Origin: Acytostelium subglobosum LB1
Lineage: Eukaryota; Evosea; Eumycetozoa; Acytosteliales; Acytosteliaceae
Direction of reading: 5' to 3'
Length of the DNA: 64,000 nucleotides
Assembly: GCF_000787575.1 (NCBI RefSeq)
Contig: NW_012236520.1
Coordinates: 434,001 to 498,000 of the forward strand
The notes beneath the pieces are model-generated. The model was not told the origin of the DNA, did no database searches, and saw only the letters and a program-made list of their open reading frames with translations. The translations under genes and the position numbers were made by a program. This document shows, one piece after another, positions 1 through 10,008 of this stretch; within the stretch, counting starts at the first letter, position 1, and every line of letters starts with the position of its first letter.

Positions 1-72
1 ATCAATGGCTTCAGCACTAATGGCATACAAAAGAAGAGCCAAAACTGCTACCAATAAAACTGATTTGTCCAT
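1..72 (-). CDS. N-terminus of a secreted protein (cut by window start)
   Basis: Only the first 24 codons are in the window: ATG at 72-70 followed by MDKSVLLVAVLALLLYAIS and AEAID. This is a classic cleavable signal peptide, with one Lys, a Leu/Val/Ala core and an A-x-A type cleavage site. The rest of the protein lies before base 1, so its function cannot be read. It could also be the first exon of a spliced gene. Confidence 0.6.
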   Translation of the reverse strand, partial: MDKSVLLVAVLALLLYAISAEAID

Positions 73-462
73 ATCGGTTTGTTATTAATTGATTAACTTG
101 CGTAAGTGGTTTGATTGATTATGTTGAGTGAAAAAGTGAGTGAGGGATGATTCCAAAGAAATATTGGAAGAATCATCTCTTACCTTTATAGATAATTATT
201 AAAATAATATTTGAAGAATCACAAACGATGATAATGTATTGATCAATAATGTATTGATCAAAGATCAAATGAGTGACTTTCGGAAAACCAACACCAATCA
301 TTGTATGTAATCTAGATCATCTTATCTCTTTCTATCTCCACACAGTATGTAGCATCAATTATACTCCTTTGTTTGGTAGTTTGTCCCACACTCTTTTACC
401 AGTTATCTCACACAATTGATTGAATAATTGATTGATTGATTGATTGATTGTTATATTTTACA
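73..462. other. Intergenic, AT-rich, TTGA repeats
   Basis: This stretch holds the promoter side of the truncated secreted-protein gene and the 3' side of the next minus-strand gene. I see a short TTGA run near 419-450 and no open frame, tRNA or hairpin that I can support. Confidence 0.5.
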
Positions 463-2334
463 TTATCTGTTCTCCTTTAAGTATTTGATCAATGGAGTGT
501 GATGGTACTTCTCCGCCCACTCTAATAACTTGCTGATATTGCTTTTGAATGCCTGTCTTCCATAGATATCTTCAAGTGCTCGTACCATTGGTATTGATCC
601 ACACTTGGCAGCGTATACCCAATTCCAGTTGTTGTATGGTCCATGATCATCCTTCATTCGCTTGGTGGCTGCCACCTTCCTGTACCAATCCATATCGGCA
701 GAATAGAATACAAACACCTCCTTCAAGTCCACCGTTTCATTCACCTTGAACAGGGTGTCCAACGATGCGCTACACCTTGCAATGGCAATGTACTGAAGGA
801 ATGTGCTGTCGTAGGGCAGTAGTCCGAGGTCCAACGGGCTGGCCACCTTGGCCAAGAGGTGGAAGTGCTTGGCAAACAATAGCTGATTCTTGATGAAGTT
901 TGGACGCAGCACAGCCATGGTTGGACTCTTCTTAAAGTACTCGAGGAAGATATCGATCTGTTCATACGTCACTGCATACTCTAGTATTACGCCCAAGGGG
1001 TAGGGTCCACATTGGTCCACGAGGTAGCGAACTGCCTCTGTGTTTCCAGCTTTGATCTCATCGCGTAGTATTGTATTATCAAAGTTGGAGTTGAGTGTGT
1101 TGCGAAGGAATTGTAGTGTGTCTAGACTGTCCTGTCGTGATACTGTGCTGTACGTCTGTCCATTGTCTGCCAGTCGCGAATATTGCATGATGATGGTCGG
1201 CGAGCAAAGCTTGACGATGGCCAGCCACAGGTCGTGTTGAGCAAAGGCAACCTCGGTGAGCAGATAGTCTATGAACTCCACTCGCTGCTGTGCCACTATA
1301 GTCTCGCCAGCAAGCCTTAGACTGATGTCCATCTTGTGATCGATCGCCAGCTGTGCCAGTGCCAACAACACTAGTATCTCCTCGCGGTATGGTGAGTCGC
1401 TGGGTGGGGGCGCCAGCAGTTTGAGTACCTTGCCGCGTGCCCAATCTCTATCCATCGCGTCGTTGTTGATCTTGAGCATCTTGAAGTGTTGGTTGACGTA
1501 CATGATCAGATCCCAATGATCCCATGTGAGTGTTTCCAGCTTGGCCGATGACAAAAGATGTTGGACGTATTGTGTCAGTGCTGCCTCTCTAAATGGGATG
1601 TGCTTGCAATCAGACTCGATGATCTTCTTGATCAGTGGAAGACTGCCTGTCAACAGACACTTGTAGAATGGTGTGATGCCATTCTGTAGCATGGCGTAGT
1701 TGCTATCATAGACGGCCATGATGGTGTTGGCGTTCACTGATGCTATTGCCTTCTCGAGGAATGTCTTGTCCTTTGTGTAGGGCGTGTATTTATCAATGAT
1801 GTGCTTGGCCACCCTGTCTGAACCATGTGTCAGTGCAATCTCCAATAGTTGTGGCCATATCAAAGGGTCCTTGCACAGGGTCTTTGAAGCCTTGACTGCT
1901 TCAAGTTGTAACAGCTCGAGATTGTTGAACTTTGCGGCAGCCTCCATCAGTCCCATCTTCTTTTGTACGAGTGAGTCGACGATCAAGTTCAGCATACTAG
2001 TGTCGGTTGTGATTGTCTTTGCCACGAGTTCGAATGCCTTGGTGGTCCACTCGAGGCAGTCCTCAACGTGATGACGCTCATGAGACATTTGCAACCTGTA
2101 TCGTAGCAGGCCTAGGAAGCCATGTTTGATTATCCAATGTGCCTTGGTTATCATTGAGTACTTCTTTGCTTTGAATGCCAAGCCTGGTGCAGTATAATTT
2201 CTCTTCCTCTTTGCCATGTACGTATCAACATTGTTCCAAATATACTTTAGATGTATATCCTTTACATGTGACATCACCACATACATCAGATACTTATTCT
2301 TAAACACTGATATTAATGTTATATCTTTATCCAT
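463..2334 (-). CDS. Dictyostelid ankyrin-repeat-like protein, 623 aa
   Basis: This is a single long open frame without introns. The N-terminus has the family box FKNKYLMYVVMSHV, followed by a Trp-containing segment (HWIIKHGFLGLLRYRLQ) that starts the chain of helical repeats. The rest is a run of degenerate ankyrin-like helix pairs, with pieces such as LLQLEAVKAS, HIIDKYTPYT and AVRYLVDQCGPYPLG. The same N-terminal layout occurs in the genes at 24261-26612 and 62574-64000, so the window holds three members of one family. In dictyostelids these are numerous lineage-expanded proteins, usually annotated only as ankyrin repeat-containing; partners and location are unknown. The start is the first ATG after an AT-rich leader. 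Confidence 0.8.
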   Translation of the reverse strand: MDKDITLISVFKNKYLMYVVMSHVKDIHLKYIWNNVDTYMAKRKRNYTAPGLAFKAKKYSMITKAHWIIKHGFLGLLRYRLQMSHERHHVEDCLEWTTKAFELVAKTITTDTSMLNLIVDSLVQKKMGLMEAAAKFNNLELLQLEAVKASKTLCKDPLIWPQLLEIALTHGSDRVAKHIIDKYTPYTKDKTFLEKAIASVNANTIMAVYDSNYAMLQNGITPFYKCLLTGSLPLIKKIIESDCKHIPFREAALTQYVQHLLSSAKLETLTWDHWDLIMYVNQHFKMLKINNDAMDRDWARGKVLKLLAPPPSDSPYREEILVLLALAQLAIDHKMDISLRLAGETIVAQQRVEFIDYLLTEVAFAQHDLWLAIVKLCSPTIIMQYSRLADNGQTYSTVSRQDSLDTLQFLRNTLNSNFDNTILRDEIKAGNTEAVRYLVDQCGPYPLGVILEYAVTYEQIDIFLEYFKKSPTMAVLRPNFIKNQLLFAKHFHLLAKVASPLDLGLLPYDSTFLQYIAIARCSASLDTLFKVNETVDLKEVFVFYSADMDWYRKVAATKRMKDDHGPYNNWNWVYAAKCGSIPMVRALEDIYGRQAFKSNISKLLEWAEKYHHTPLIKYLKENR

Positions 2335-2525
2335 TATATATATATCTATTATCTCTATGTCTATCTCTGTCTGTATGTATGTATGCGTATGGATATAACA
2401 TTCTTCAAGATGGACCCGTGGAGTGTCGTTTGATCAAAATCTGATCTTTTTGGCAATCAGCCCTGGGCATTGATCACCCACGCTCATACACTTGACCAGT
2501 GAACCCTTGGAATCCAAGAGTTGAA

Positions 2526-3002
2526 TCATTTAGTTATCTTTATCTTCTTGTTATGTCCAGATACTGGTGAACCTCCAAGTGTTTCAAAGTCATCAATATC
2601 TTCATCATCAATTTGTACCATCTTGTTTGTGTTGGCGTAGGGTTTATGCTTGTTCTTTGTCTTGGACTTGGTCTTGGCCTTGGTCTTGGTCTTTGCCTTG
2701 GTGTTTGTCTTGGTCATGGACTTTGTATTGGTCTTGGGTATATCTTTGGACTTAACTGGGGATGATGAAAGTTCATCATTAAGATTGTAGTCCTCGTCAT
2801 CCGTTGTATATTCTTCATTTGAGGTCCTCTTGAGATTGGTCTTGGGCTTGATCTTGAATGGGTTGGTCTGGCTGGCATGCATTGGCTGGAGGTCAACCGG
2901 TAGTTCAGGAGTACATGTATCATGGTCACACTTCCATACAAATGGCTCAGTGTCAATGAAGAATATGTATCTTCCAAGACACTTATTACAATCGTTGATC
3001 AT
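2526..3002 (-). CDS. Small unknown protein with an N-terminal Cys cluster and Lys/Thr-rich tail
   Basis: The frame gives 158 aa. The first 30 residues contain four cysteines (C5, C8, C25, C30) spaced CxxC-x16-CxxxxC, which could bind zinc. The middle is acidic and Ser-rich. Residues about 95-120 are a KTKAKTKTKAKTK type repeat, and the tail is basic (KKIKITK). This looks like a nuclear, nucleic-acid-associated protein, but I recognise no family. The N-terminus is abrupt, so an upstream exon may be missing from this model. Confidence 0.5.
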   Translation of the reverse strand: MINDCNKCLGRYIFFIDTEPFVWKCDHDTCTPELPVDLQPMHASQTNPFKIKPKTNLKRTSNEEYTTDDEDYNLNDELSSSPVKSKDIPKTNTKSMTKTNTKAKTKTKAKTKSKTKNKHKPYANTNKMVQIDDEDIDDFETLGGSPVSGHNKKIKITK

Positions 3003-3331
3003 ACTTATAATATAAATTTACTTGTAATATAAGTTGGGAAGGTAATGGACCTTCATATCATGATGTTGGTACTCTTTACAAGCTGATGGATCATATAGCT
3101 ATCATCTATCCATCATCCAGTCAATCAACCTGGGTCCAAAACAATGTTTGGCGTGAGACGAGTTTGTGATTGACTGAAGTCGCCCATTATCATTGGCAAG
3201 AGTTAGTGAGAGTGAGTGAGCGAAAGAGAGTGATGATCATGATGTGTATGAATGATTGACTCAATCAATCAATCAATCATTCAATCATTCAATCATTCAA
3301 TGAAAGAATTGAACAAGAATGTATTACTCGC
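3003..3331. other. Intergenic with TCAA-type repeats
   Basis: The stretch separates two minus-strand genes. It contains a run of TCAATCAATCAATCATTCAATCATT near 3260-3300 close to the 3' end of the oxidoreductase gene. Nothing else is evident. Confidence 0.4.
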
Positions 3332-4624
3332 TCATGTGTATTTACCCATGGTGTACTGTAGACAGCAGTCTACATCAAGACCAAGTGATGTTGCTGCGTG
3401 TAGTGGCCAGAAGGGATCGCGGAGAAGTGGTCTTGCAAGCATAATGAGGTCTGCGCGGTCCTGCTCCAACACTGATATCGCTTCTTCTGGTGTGTTGATC
3501 AGACCCACCGCAGACACACCGAGGCCAGCGACCTCACGCTTGACACGCTCTGCGAATGGCACCTGGTAGAGGGGCGCCACCTTGATGTGTTGGGTGCTAG
3601 AGTTTCCGCCTGATGAACAGTCCAACACATCGATGCCAGCCTCCTTCAGCATCTTGGCAAGTCGCACTGTGTCGTCAATGTGCCAGCCATCGTCCACCCA
3701 TTCCTCGCAGCTGACTCGCACCATCAGTAGTTTGTCGCATGGCCACACTCCTCGAACAGCGCCAACGATCTCCATCAACAGTCTTGTCCTGCCCTCGAAG
3801 CTACCACCATAGTCGTCAGTCCTCTTGTTGGACGTTGGTGATAGGAACGAATCGATCAGATAGCCGTGAGCGCCATGTATCTCCACTGCGCCAAAGCCAG
3901 CTTTGTCCACACGTATTGCCGCCTGCTTGAACTGTTCAATCACTCTCTTGATCTCGTCGCATGTCAACTCGTGTGGCACGAGCATCTCACTGTTGAACGC
4001 AATCGGTGATGCACCCTCCACATTGCTCCAGCCGCCCTTATCCTCTTTCATCAATGCTCTACCATTGTCAAGGAATGGTGGGACAGTGCTTGCCTTCCTA
4101 CCTGCATGTGCAATCTGTATACCTGCGACCTGAGGTACGTTGTAGTTGTCGATGTTAGTGAGTGAGTATGAACAATCGATCAATCAGTTGAGTTGAGAGA
4201 TACTTACAGCCTTGAAGTTGTGTACAAAGTCTACGATACGCTTTAGAGGTGCAATATGCTCGTCCTTCCAGATACCACTGTCATGTACTGAGATACGACC
4301 TTGGGGACAGACAGCAGACGCTTCAAAGAGAATGAGTGCGGCACCGCCTTTGGCAAAGGTACCATGATGTACAAGATGCCAATCATTCATGAATCCATCG
4401 ACTGAGGAGTATTGACACATTGGTGATACAACTATCCTGTTCTTTAGAGTTACATTGCCAAGTGTTATTGGTTGGAATAGTTTAGGAACTATACGTTCCT
4501 TATTCTTCTTAATCAGTGCTTCGACCTTTGATGGTGGTGTTGTAGGTTGTGGTTGAGTTGATGGGATGCCTGGTGCCTGGTAGTTGGTAGGCATTGGGAA
4601 TGGATATGTAAATGTTGTATCCAT
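3332..4624 (-). CDS. NADH:flavin oxidoreductase, Old Yellow Enzyme family (YqjM-like class)
   Basis: The model has two exons, 4208-4624 and 3332-4129, with a 78-nt GTAAGT-CAG intron, and gives 404 aa. The family is FMN-dependent and reduces activated alkenes with NAD(P)H. Visible marks are LFQPITLGNVTLKNRIVVSP, then SPMCQYSS (the Cys/Tyr pair typical of the class III, YqjM-like group), HGAHGYLIDSFLSP with the substrate-binding histidines, the downstream TDDYGGSFEGR segment, and the C-terminal FMN-phosphate region LIMLARPLLRDPFWP. It has about 45 extra N-terminal residues rich in Pro/Thr ahead of the barrel. It is probably cytosolic, as no signal peptide is seen. The physiological substrate is not readable. 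Confidence 0.92.
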
Positions 4625-4739
4625 ATCTTTTCTTTGTTGTGTGTATCTGTGATTTACTGAATGAATGATTGATGTTCATGTGACACACGACTTCTCGTTT
4701 TTTCAGAATGTGTTGTCATTAATTGAAGTTCTGGTCAAC

Positions 4740-5889
4740 TTATTTATTTAAGAATTGTTTACTTATAACCTTTGATAATCCAAGGACTGGATAATCTTTC
4801 TTGTCACAATGAGCCGAACTGATACCGAGGTATAGAGAGTGATCTTGGATGTTGAGAAGGATCAATGGTACCGACCTTTGACAATCTTTTGAGTCATAGT
4901 CCTCACATAACCTTTTGATTGATCCATCAGCATTCAACCATACCTCATTAGGAAGATGTGTGTATCCTTGAGTAATAGTTGGTATCTGTGATATCAAATC
5001 CTTGGCTTGTACTAATCTCCATTGATTGTCCCTGTTATATCCAAGATTCTCAACAAATGCTTCGGCAAACATTGAGTTTCCAACTCTAGGTGATCCAAAT
5101 GTATAATGTTGAATCTTCTTGTTGAACAATCTTGGATAGAAATCATATACCAGGAGTGTGGACATTGCAGCACCCAATGAATGTCCAGTTACCTCCAGAT
5201 GATCACATTCTGGACACGAGGCCAAAATATCTAACAATGATTTTTCAAGAGTTGGTTTAAGCTCTTGAGATTATAATGATCAACTAGTTAGAATATAATT
5301 TAAATTATTAATAATAATAATAATAATATATTCATACCTTTATAAAGTTTGAGGAATCCAGAATGAACTAGAACATCTGATCTTGAAGAGTTGAATGGAG
5401 TCAAAATCATGGTTGAGTCTTGTACAAGGTTATCGACATTCATTGGTTGTGTTCCTCTAAATGATATTATAACTATATTTAAATATTATTATTAATATTA
5501 TTAATTGATTGGATTGAACAGTATTAATTTATATTTACTAGTATTCTCTTTTTTGGCAATAAAGGCAAAACCATTATTAAGATCATTGATGGCAAAGATC
5601 TTTGGAACTATTTTCCCAATTACATCCTTTGGGTTACAATAGTGACATGACCATGAGTTCAAAGTAGGGAGGTCACAATAAGCTGCATAGGACATCTAAA
5701 AAGAGATATATATATTAGTATAATTACTAACTAAATAGATATTAATCATACCATTAATGCTTCATAAGCTATATTCATATTGAAATTATTATTTGGGAGA
5801 TCTGCTTCATAATATTCTTTTACATATGCTTTAGAATAGATAATAGATAGGAGGACAAAGAATATTAGGAATGGATTTAGTTTGAACAT
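4740..5889 (-). CDS. Secreted class-3 lipase, copy 1
   Basis: Four exons (5752-5889, 5539-5695, 5338-5472, 4740-5263) give 317 aa. Residues 1-20 form a signal peptide (MFKLNPFLIFFVLLSIIYS). The alpha/beta-hydrolase lipase_3 fold shows the oxyanion strand IIISFRGTQP, the nucleophile elbow GHSLGAAMST, FGSPRVGN, the acid near DLISQIP, and the catalytic His in DHSLYLG. The family hydrolyses acyl esters of glycerides or phospholipids. It is the first of three tandem copies on the same strand (next 6167-7283 and 7841-8934), which share signal peptide, CxxC pair (SCHYC) and intron positions. Introns 1 and 2 fall at the same codons in all copies. Confidence 0.88.
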
Positions 5890-6166
5890 AGTTATTAATA
5901 AATTATTATATAGATGATACTTGGGTTATATTGGTTTAAATAGACTATTGGAATATATATTTTATATATTTACAATTACTTGTTTGTAACACTGTAATAA
6001 ATTTGTAATTGATTGATTGAGTAGTTCCCCCGTTTATTTATATATCAAGACTACGAACAAATCACACACTTTTTATTTCAATCAGATCACCACGAACAAG
6101 AACTACATTGGGTGAATGGAGAATAAAATAATAAATCCATATAATTAATTAATTAATTATATGTAT

Positions 6167-7283
6167 TTATTTTCCAATTGAGAGGATGGGATAATCACTC
6201 TTGTCACAAAACATTGAACTGATACCAAAGTAGTTGGAATGAGCTCTGATTCCAAGTCTGATAAATGGTAGAGATCTTTGACATTTCTCCTCATCGATAC
6301 CCAAACAAATATTCTTGATACCACCCTCTTTCTCCAACCAGACCTCATGTGGCAAATGTCTGTATCCTAAGAGATACTGAGGAAATTGTGGGATGATATC
6401 TGTACCCTCCACCATTCTCCAAATATGATTAATGTTATCTCCAATCTTGGCAACAAAGTCATTGACAAACTCTTGATTTCCAACTCTTGGTGATCCAAAG
6501 GTGTAGAAGCTGAGTTTCTTGTTAAACACTGATGGATATAAATCATAGACCATCAGAGTTGCCAATGAACCTCCCAAAGAGTGTCCAGTTACTTCCAAAT
6601 GATCACAATGTGGGCAGGCTTCCATTAATGATCTAATAGCACTTTCAACCTGTGGTTTAAGGTCTTTGATAAAATAGAGATTAATATTTGATTGATTAAA
6701 TTATTAATTATTTGATAGAGTAAATATTTACCCAAGTATAATTTGAGGAATCCAGAATGTACTTTGACATCAGGTTTGGTGTCATTGAATGGAACCATGA
6801 TCATCTTAAGATCAGTAAATAGATTGTCCAGGTTTGTAGGTTGAGTGCCTCTAAATGACACAATAACTAAAACAATAATTAGTTGGTTATTTGAGAAATT
6901 GATTGAATATTTATAGACTTACTTGTGTTGTCCCTCTGTGCAACCAATGCGAATCCGTTGGAAGTGGTTTTGATGGCATAATACTTTGGCACAATCTTAC
7001 CAAGATTCTTATCAGTGTTACAGTACTCACAATTCCAAGATACCAACGTTGGGTAATCACAATAAGCAGAGTATGCCATCTTTATAAATATTATGTTAAT
7101 AAAATGATAATAAATAATATTTGGAAAATAATTAATTACCATTAGGGCTTCTTTGGCTAGTGGCATGTCAAAAGTATCTGGGACTGGTGGAGGACGATGG
7201 AAACCAAATATCTCGGTATTGGCACTTGTGTATGCCGAACATACAATTAAAAGAATGGCAGTAAGTTCCAAATGATAGGACAT
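6167..7283 (-). CDS. Secreted class-3 lipase, copy 2
   Basis: Four exons (7140-7283, 6923-7079, 6732-6866, 6167-6663) give 310 aa. The first 22 residues (MSYHLELTAILLIVCSAYTS) are a signal peptide. Motifs match copy 1: VIVSFRGTQPTN, GHSLGGSLAT with the nucleophile Ser, FGSPRVGNQEF, DIIPQFP carrying the likely acid, and AHSNYFG carrying the likely catalytic His. The Cys pair before the core (NCEYC) is retained. Exon phases are identical to copy 1, so this is a recent tandem duplicate. The substrate is unknown; extracellular or phagosomal lipid digestion is the natural inference for a bacterivorous amoeba. Confidence 0.88.
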
Positions 7284-7840
7284 TATTGTTAATAATAATT
7301 AAAGTTTAAAGAATGAAAAGGAATTAATTAATTAAATATTTTCTTCTTCATTTAAATAGTGATCATATTTGTAATTTGTAATTTATATATTATAATTGGT
7401 TGTAGTTTGTTTCGACTATTCATTGACCCTAATGGAATGGTATCATCCGACGATGACATATGTTAGAGGATGTATGTGTTGGTAGGTAAAAGTGTGTGGG
7501 TGAGCGATTGATTGATTGATGGATCGAATAAGAATGGGGGAGAGTGGGGTGCGAATAAATGGTAACGAGTGAGTTGTTACTCATTCCTGACCAATAGCCC
7601 AACATTGATTGGTCAACTGAAATAATATGCCCAACCTCGAGCGACTTTATTCGACCAAGTTGTAGTTTGGATCAACGATGACTATGTCGTAGGTCTTGTC
7701 CCAAACTACAAGGTCCTTGGATTCAAACTCATTCTACCTTTCAAGTTAGATTGATCCCTTCTCCATAATAATGGAGGGAATGAACATGGTGAGTGCATGT
7801 ATTGTTTATTACAAATTGGTTGATACTAGATAGAATGATA
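7284..7840. other. Intergenic with a hairpin near 7655-7720
   Basis: The stretch lies upstream of lipase copy 2 and downstream of copy 3. Most of it is AT-rich promoter-like DNA. An inverted repeat at 7660-7670 and 7701-7711 is listed separately. No coding frame is supported. Confidence 0.4.
7655..7720. repeat. Inverted repeat / candidate stem-loop
   Basis: TTGTAGTTTGG at 7660-7670 is the exact reverse complement of CCAAACTACAA at 7701-7711. An outer CCAAG (7655-7659) can pair with CTTGG (7716-7720), and a short ACGA/TCGT pair sits in the loop. It could be a structured RNA, a regulatory palindrome or a MITE remnant. The 11-nt motif of dictyostelid class I RNAs is absent. Confidence 0.4.
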
Positions 7841-8934
7841 TTACAAGATATATCTGGCTACTTCCAAGTTTCCTCTCTTGCTGCATTGATCAAATCGGAA
7901 ACCTAGATAGCGGGTGTGGTAGGACATGCTCAACTTTGTTGGAGATACTGATGATGAGCACTTTGGATCGGCCTGATCAGTGCACAAATCATATGAACGT
8001 TTGGATGAATGGCACCAACATTCATTAGGTATATGGACGTATCCCGATGTTGGGTCCGGAAGTTGGCAAACAATATCATTCTCCTCCACGATTCTCCAAA
8101 TATTGCTTGCTCCAACCTTTGCCACCAACTGTAAAACAAACTCTTGGTTGCCAAGTTTGGGTGATCCAAATGTATACAATGTAATATGCTTGTTGAATAG
8201 ACGAGGGTAAATGTCAAAGACACAGAATGTAGCCAATCCAGCACCCAATGAGTGTCCAGTGACTTCAAGGGAGTCGCACTCTGGACATGAGGCAATCAAA
8301 TTAGTCAACTTCTCCTCAATCTCATCCTTAATTGTTAGATATGTCTTCTTGAATCCATGATGAACCTTTGCAGAAGGATTATCACGTGACCATGGTGCCA
8401 AGGTTACATCCAAATTGGATGCCCAATTCTCAAGAGTGTGGACCTTTGTTCCTCGGAATGCTAGTATAACTATTATGAAATTATTTTAAGAATTAATAAA
8501 TTAATTGATCGATTGAGTAATATGGTACGTACTTGTGTTCCCTCTTTTAGCCAAGTATCCAAATCCGTTACTACTAGAATCACCAAATGTTGTTTTAAAT
8601 TCAATTTGTCCAAGGTTATACTTTGTATTACAATATCCGCAAGACCATTTGTTAATTGTATCCTCATCACAATATGTTGAGTATGCCAACTAATATTATT
8701 GGATAATTGTTAGCTTTTTGAAAGAATTACTTAAGTTATTTCCATTAATTTAATATGACATACCATCAACTGTTGTATAGCCAACGTGAAGTTAAAGCCA
8801 AAGGAAGATGTTTCAGTTACCTGATGACCATGAGTAGTTTGAGCTTGGACAATCCATGGTGCACTAGTAGCTGTCAATATTGTAAGGACAAGGACAACAG
8901 CAATGAGATTAAAAGTAGGATAAAATTGTTTCAT
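7841..8934 (-). CDS. Secreted class-3 lipase, copy 3
   Basis: Three exons (8764-8934, 8533-8689, 7841-8469) give 318 aa. A long hydrophobic N-terminus (FNLIAVVLVLTILTATSA) is the signal peptide. Core motifs are VILAFRGTKVH, GHSLGAGLAT (nucleophile Ser), FGSPKLGNQEF, DIVCQLP and YHTRYLG (probable catalytic His). It is the most diverged of the three tandem copies, and the third intron of copies 1 and 2 is absent, so the oxyanion and nucleophile segments lie on one exon. Extra cysteines near the C-terminus (CWCHSS, DLC, KCSSS) differ from the other two. Confidence 0.88.
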
Positions 8935-9597
8935 AGATATCTTTGTTGTTGATGGGGATATAGATATTCAGAGACAAAGATTCTGATGGGATTGTTTGAA
9001 ATGGGCTTTTTTGAATTGTTAATATCTCTATCTCAATCATTTATCGATCGATGTTCAATCAATCGATGAAGTTACAATGCCAAGCTTGGAATCACCGGCA
9101 AGTTACAACTCATGCATTCGTTGGTTGTTGTTGAATTTGGAATTAATTAATTGACTGTCATTGATTGATTGAATGTCAAGCACACACCCACCCATTTCCA
9201 GAATGAATGGTCGATCAGATGTGTGTGAGTGGTGTGAGAATGTGGATGATGGTAATTAGTTCCAGTTCTTCTGGATTTACAATGCTGGAATAAGTTATGA
9301 TTGGGCTCCAATGAACATCAGTGACGTTGGGCAGCGATATTGAATTTGTAGTAGTAATATTACATTGTGCATCTTTATCTAGATGCCACTCTCTTTCTCT
9401 CTCGTTTATTGCCACAACAATCATGATTGGTTCTTGATCGTTTGGATGGGCTGATGTGCGAGCGGGTGGGCTGGCGGGCGGGTAAGAATGGAACAATCGA
9501 GTAAGTGAGTAAGTGAGTGATCGAGTTCCTCGTATCGGTGGCAGACATGCTATTAATTAAAATATTATTAATTAAACCTTTGGCATTGCCCTCTACA
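8935..9597. other. Intergenic
   Basis: This is the upstream region of lipase copy 3, with TCAA-type runs near 9050-9065 and 9158-9172. Short frames on both strands have no recognisable composition or motif and I do not call them. Confidence 0.4.
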
Positions 9598-10008
9598 CTA
9601 CTCTTGTTTGAGCAGATGGTGCTGAAGGTTTGTATTTCCACGTATCTTGTCGGATGGCTTGCGTTTGGACTTGTCAACAACAAACACTGTGGCAGCGTCC
9701 TTCTTGCCACGAGCCCGTCGTTGTTCAATGATGTTTAGAAGTTTGTCCTCGTAGCACAGAGCCACATCGCGATGATGTAATCCAAATGCGCGTCGTTTGC
9801 GCATGTATAGATATAGATAATGACCTGGTACAACATAACTGTTCTCAAACATATCTGCCACTGTCGTATCCTTATCCACCATGAATGTCCAATGTGTACT
9901 ACTATCCTTTGCCCAATACACCTCTATTGGTGTCTTGTCCGGATTCGAAGATACATGCACTATATTACCATTACTTGTTGATCTAACTGACAATCTTGTG
10001 TCCTCCAT
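9598..10008 (-). CDS. Unknown 136-aa protein, possibly ubiquitin-like/RA-like fold
   Basis: This is a single exon from ATG at 10008. The central part (VYWAKDSSTHWTFMVDKDTT, then VADMF, then VPGHYLYLYM and a basic stretch) has the alternating strand-helix-strand look of a ubiquitin superfamily domain, and the tail is basic (KSKRKPSDKIR). Codon use is like that of neighbouring genes, which supports it being real. I do not recognise the family, and the fold idea is only an impression from the pattern. Confidence 0.55.
   Translation of the reverse strand: MEDTRLSVRSTSNGNIVHVSSNPDKTPIEVYWAKDSSTHWTFMVDKDTTVADMFENSYVVPGHYLYLYMRKRRAFGLHHRDVALCYEDKLLNIIEQRRARGKKDAATVFVVDKSKRKPSDKIRGNTNLQHHLLKQE

Noticed and set aside
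3250-3305. TCAA tandem runs as a possible CRISPR-like array or telomere
   Set aside because: Simple four-base tandem repeats spread through all introns and intergenic DNA of this genome; no spacer structure.
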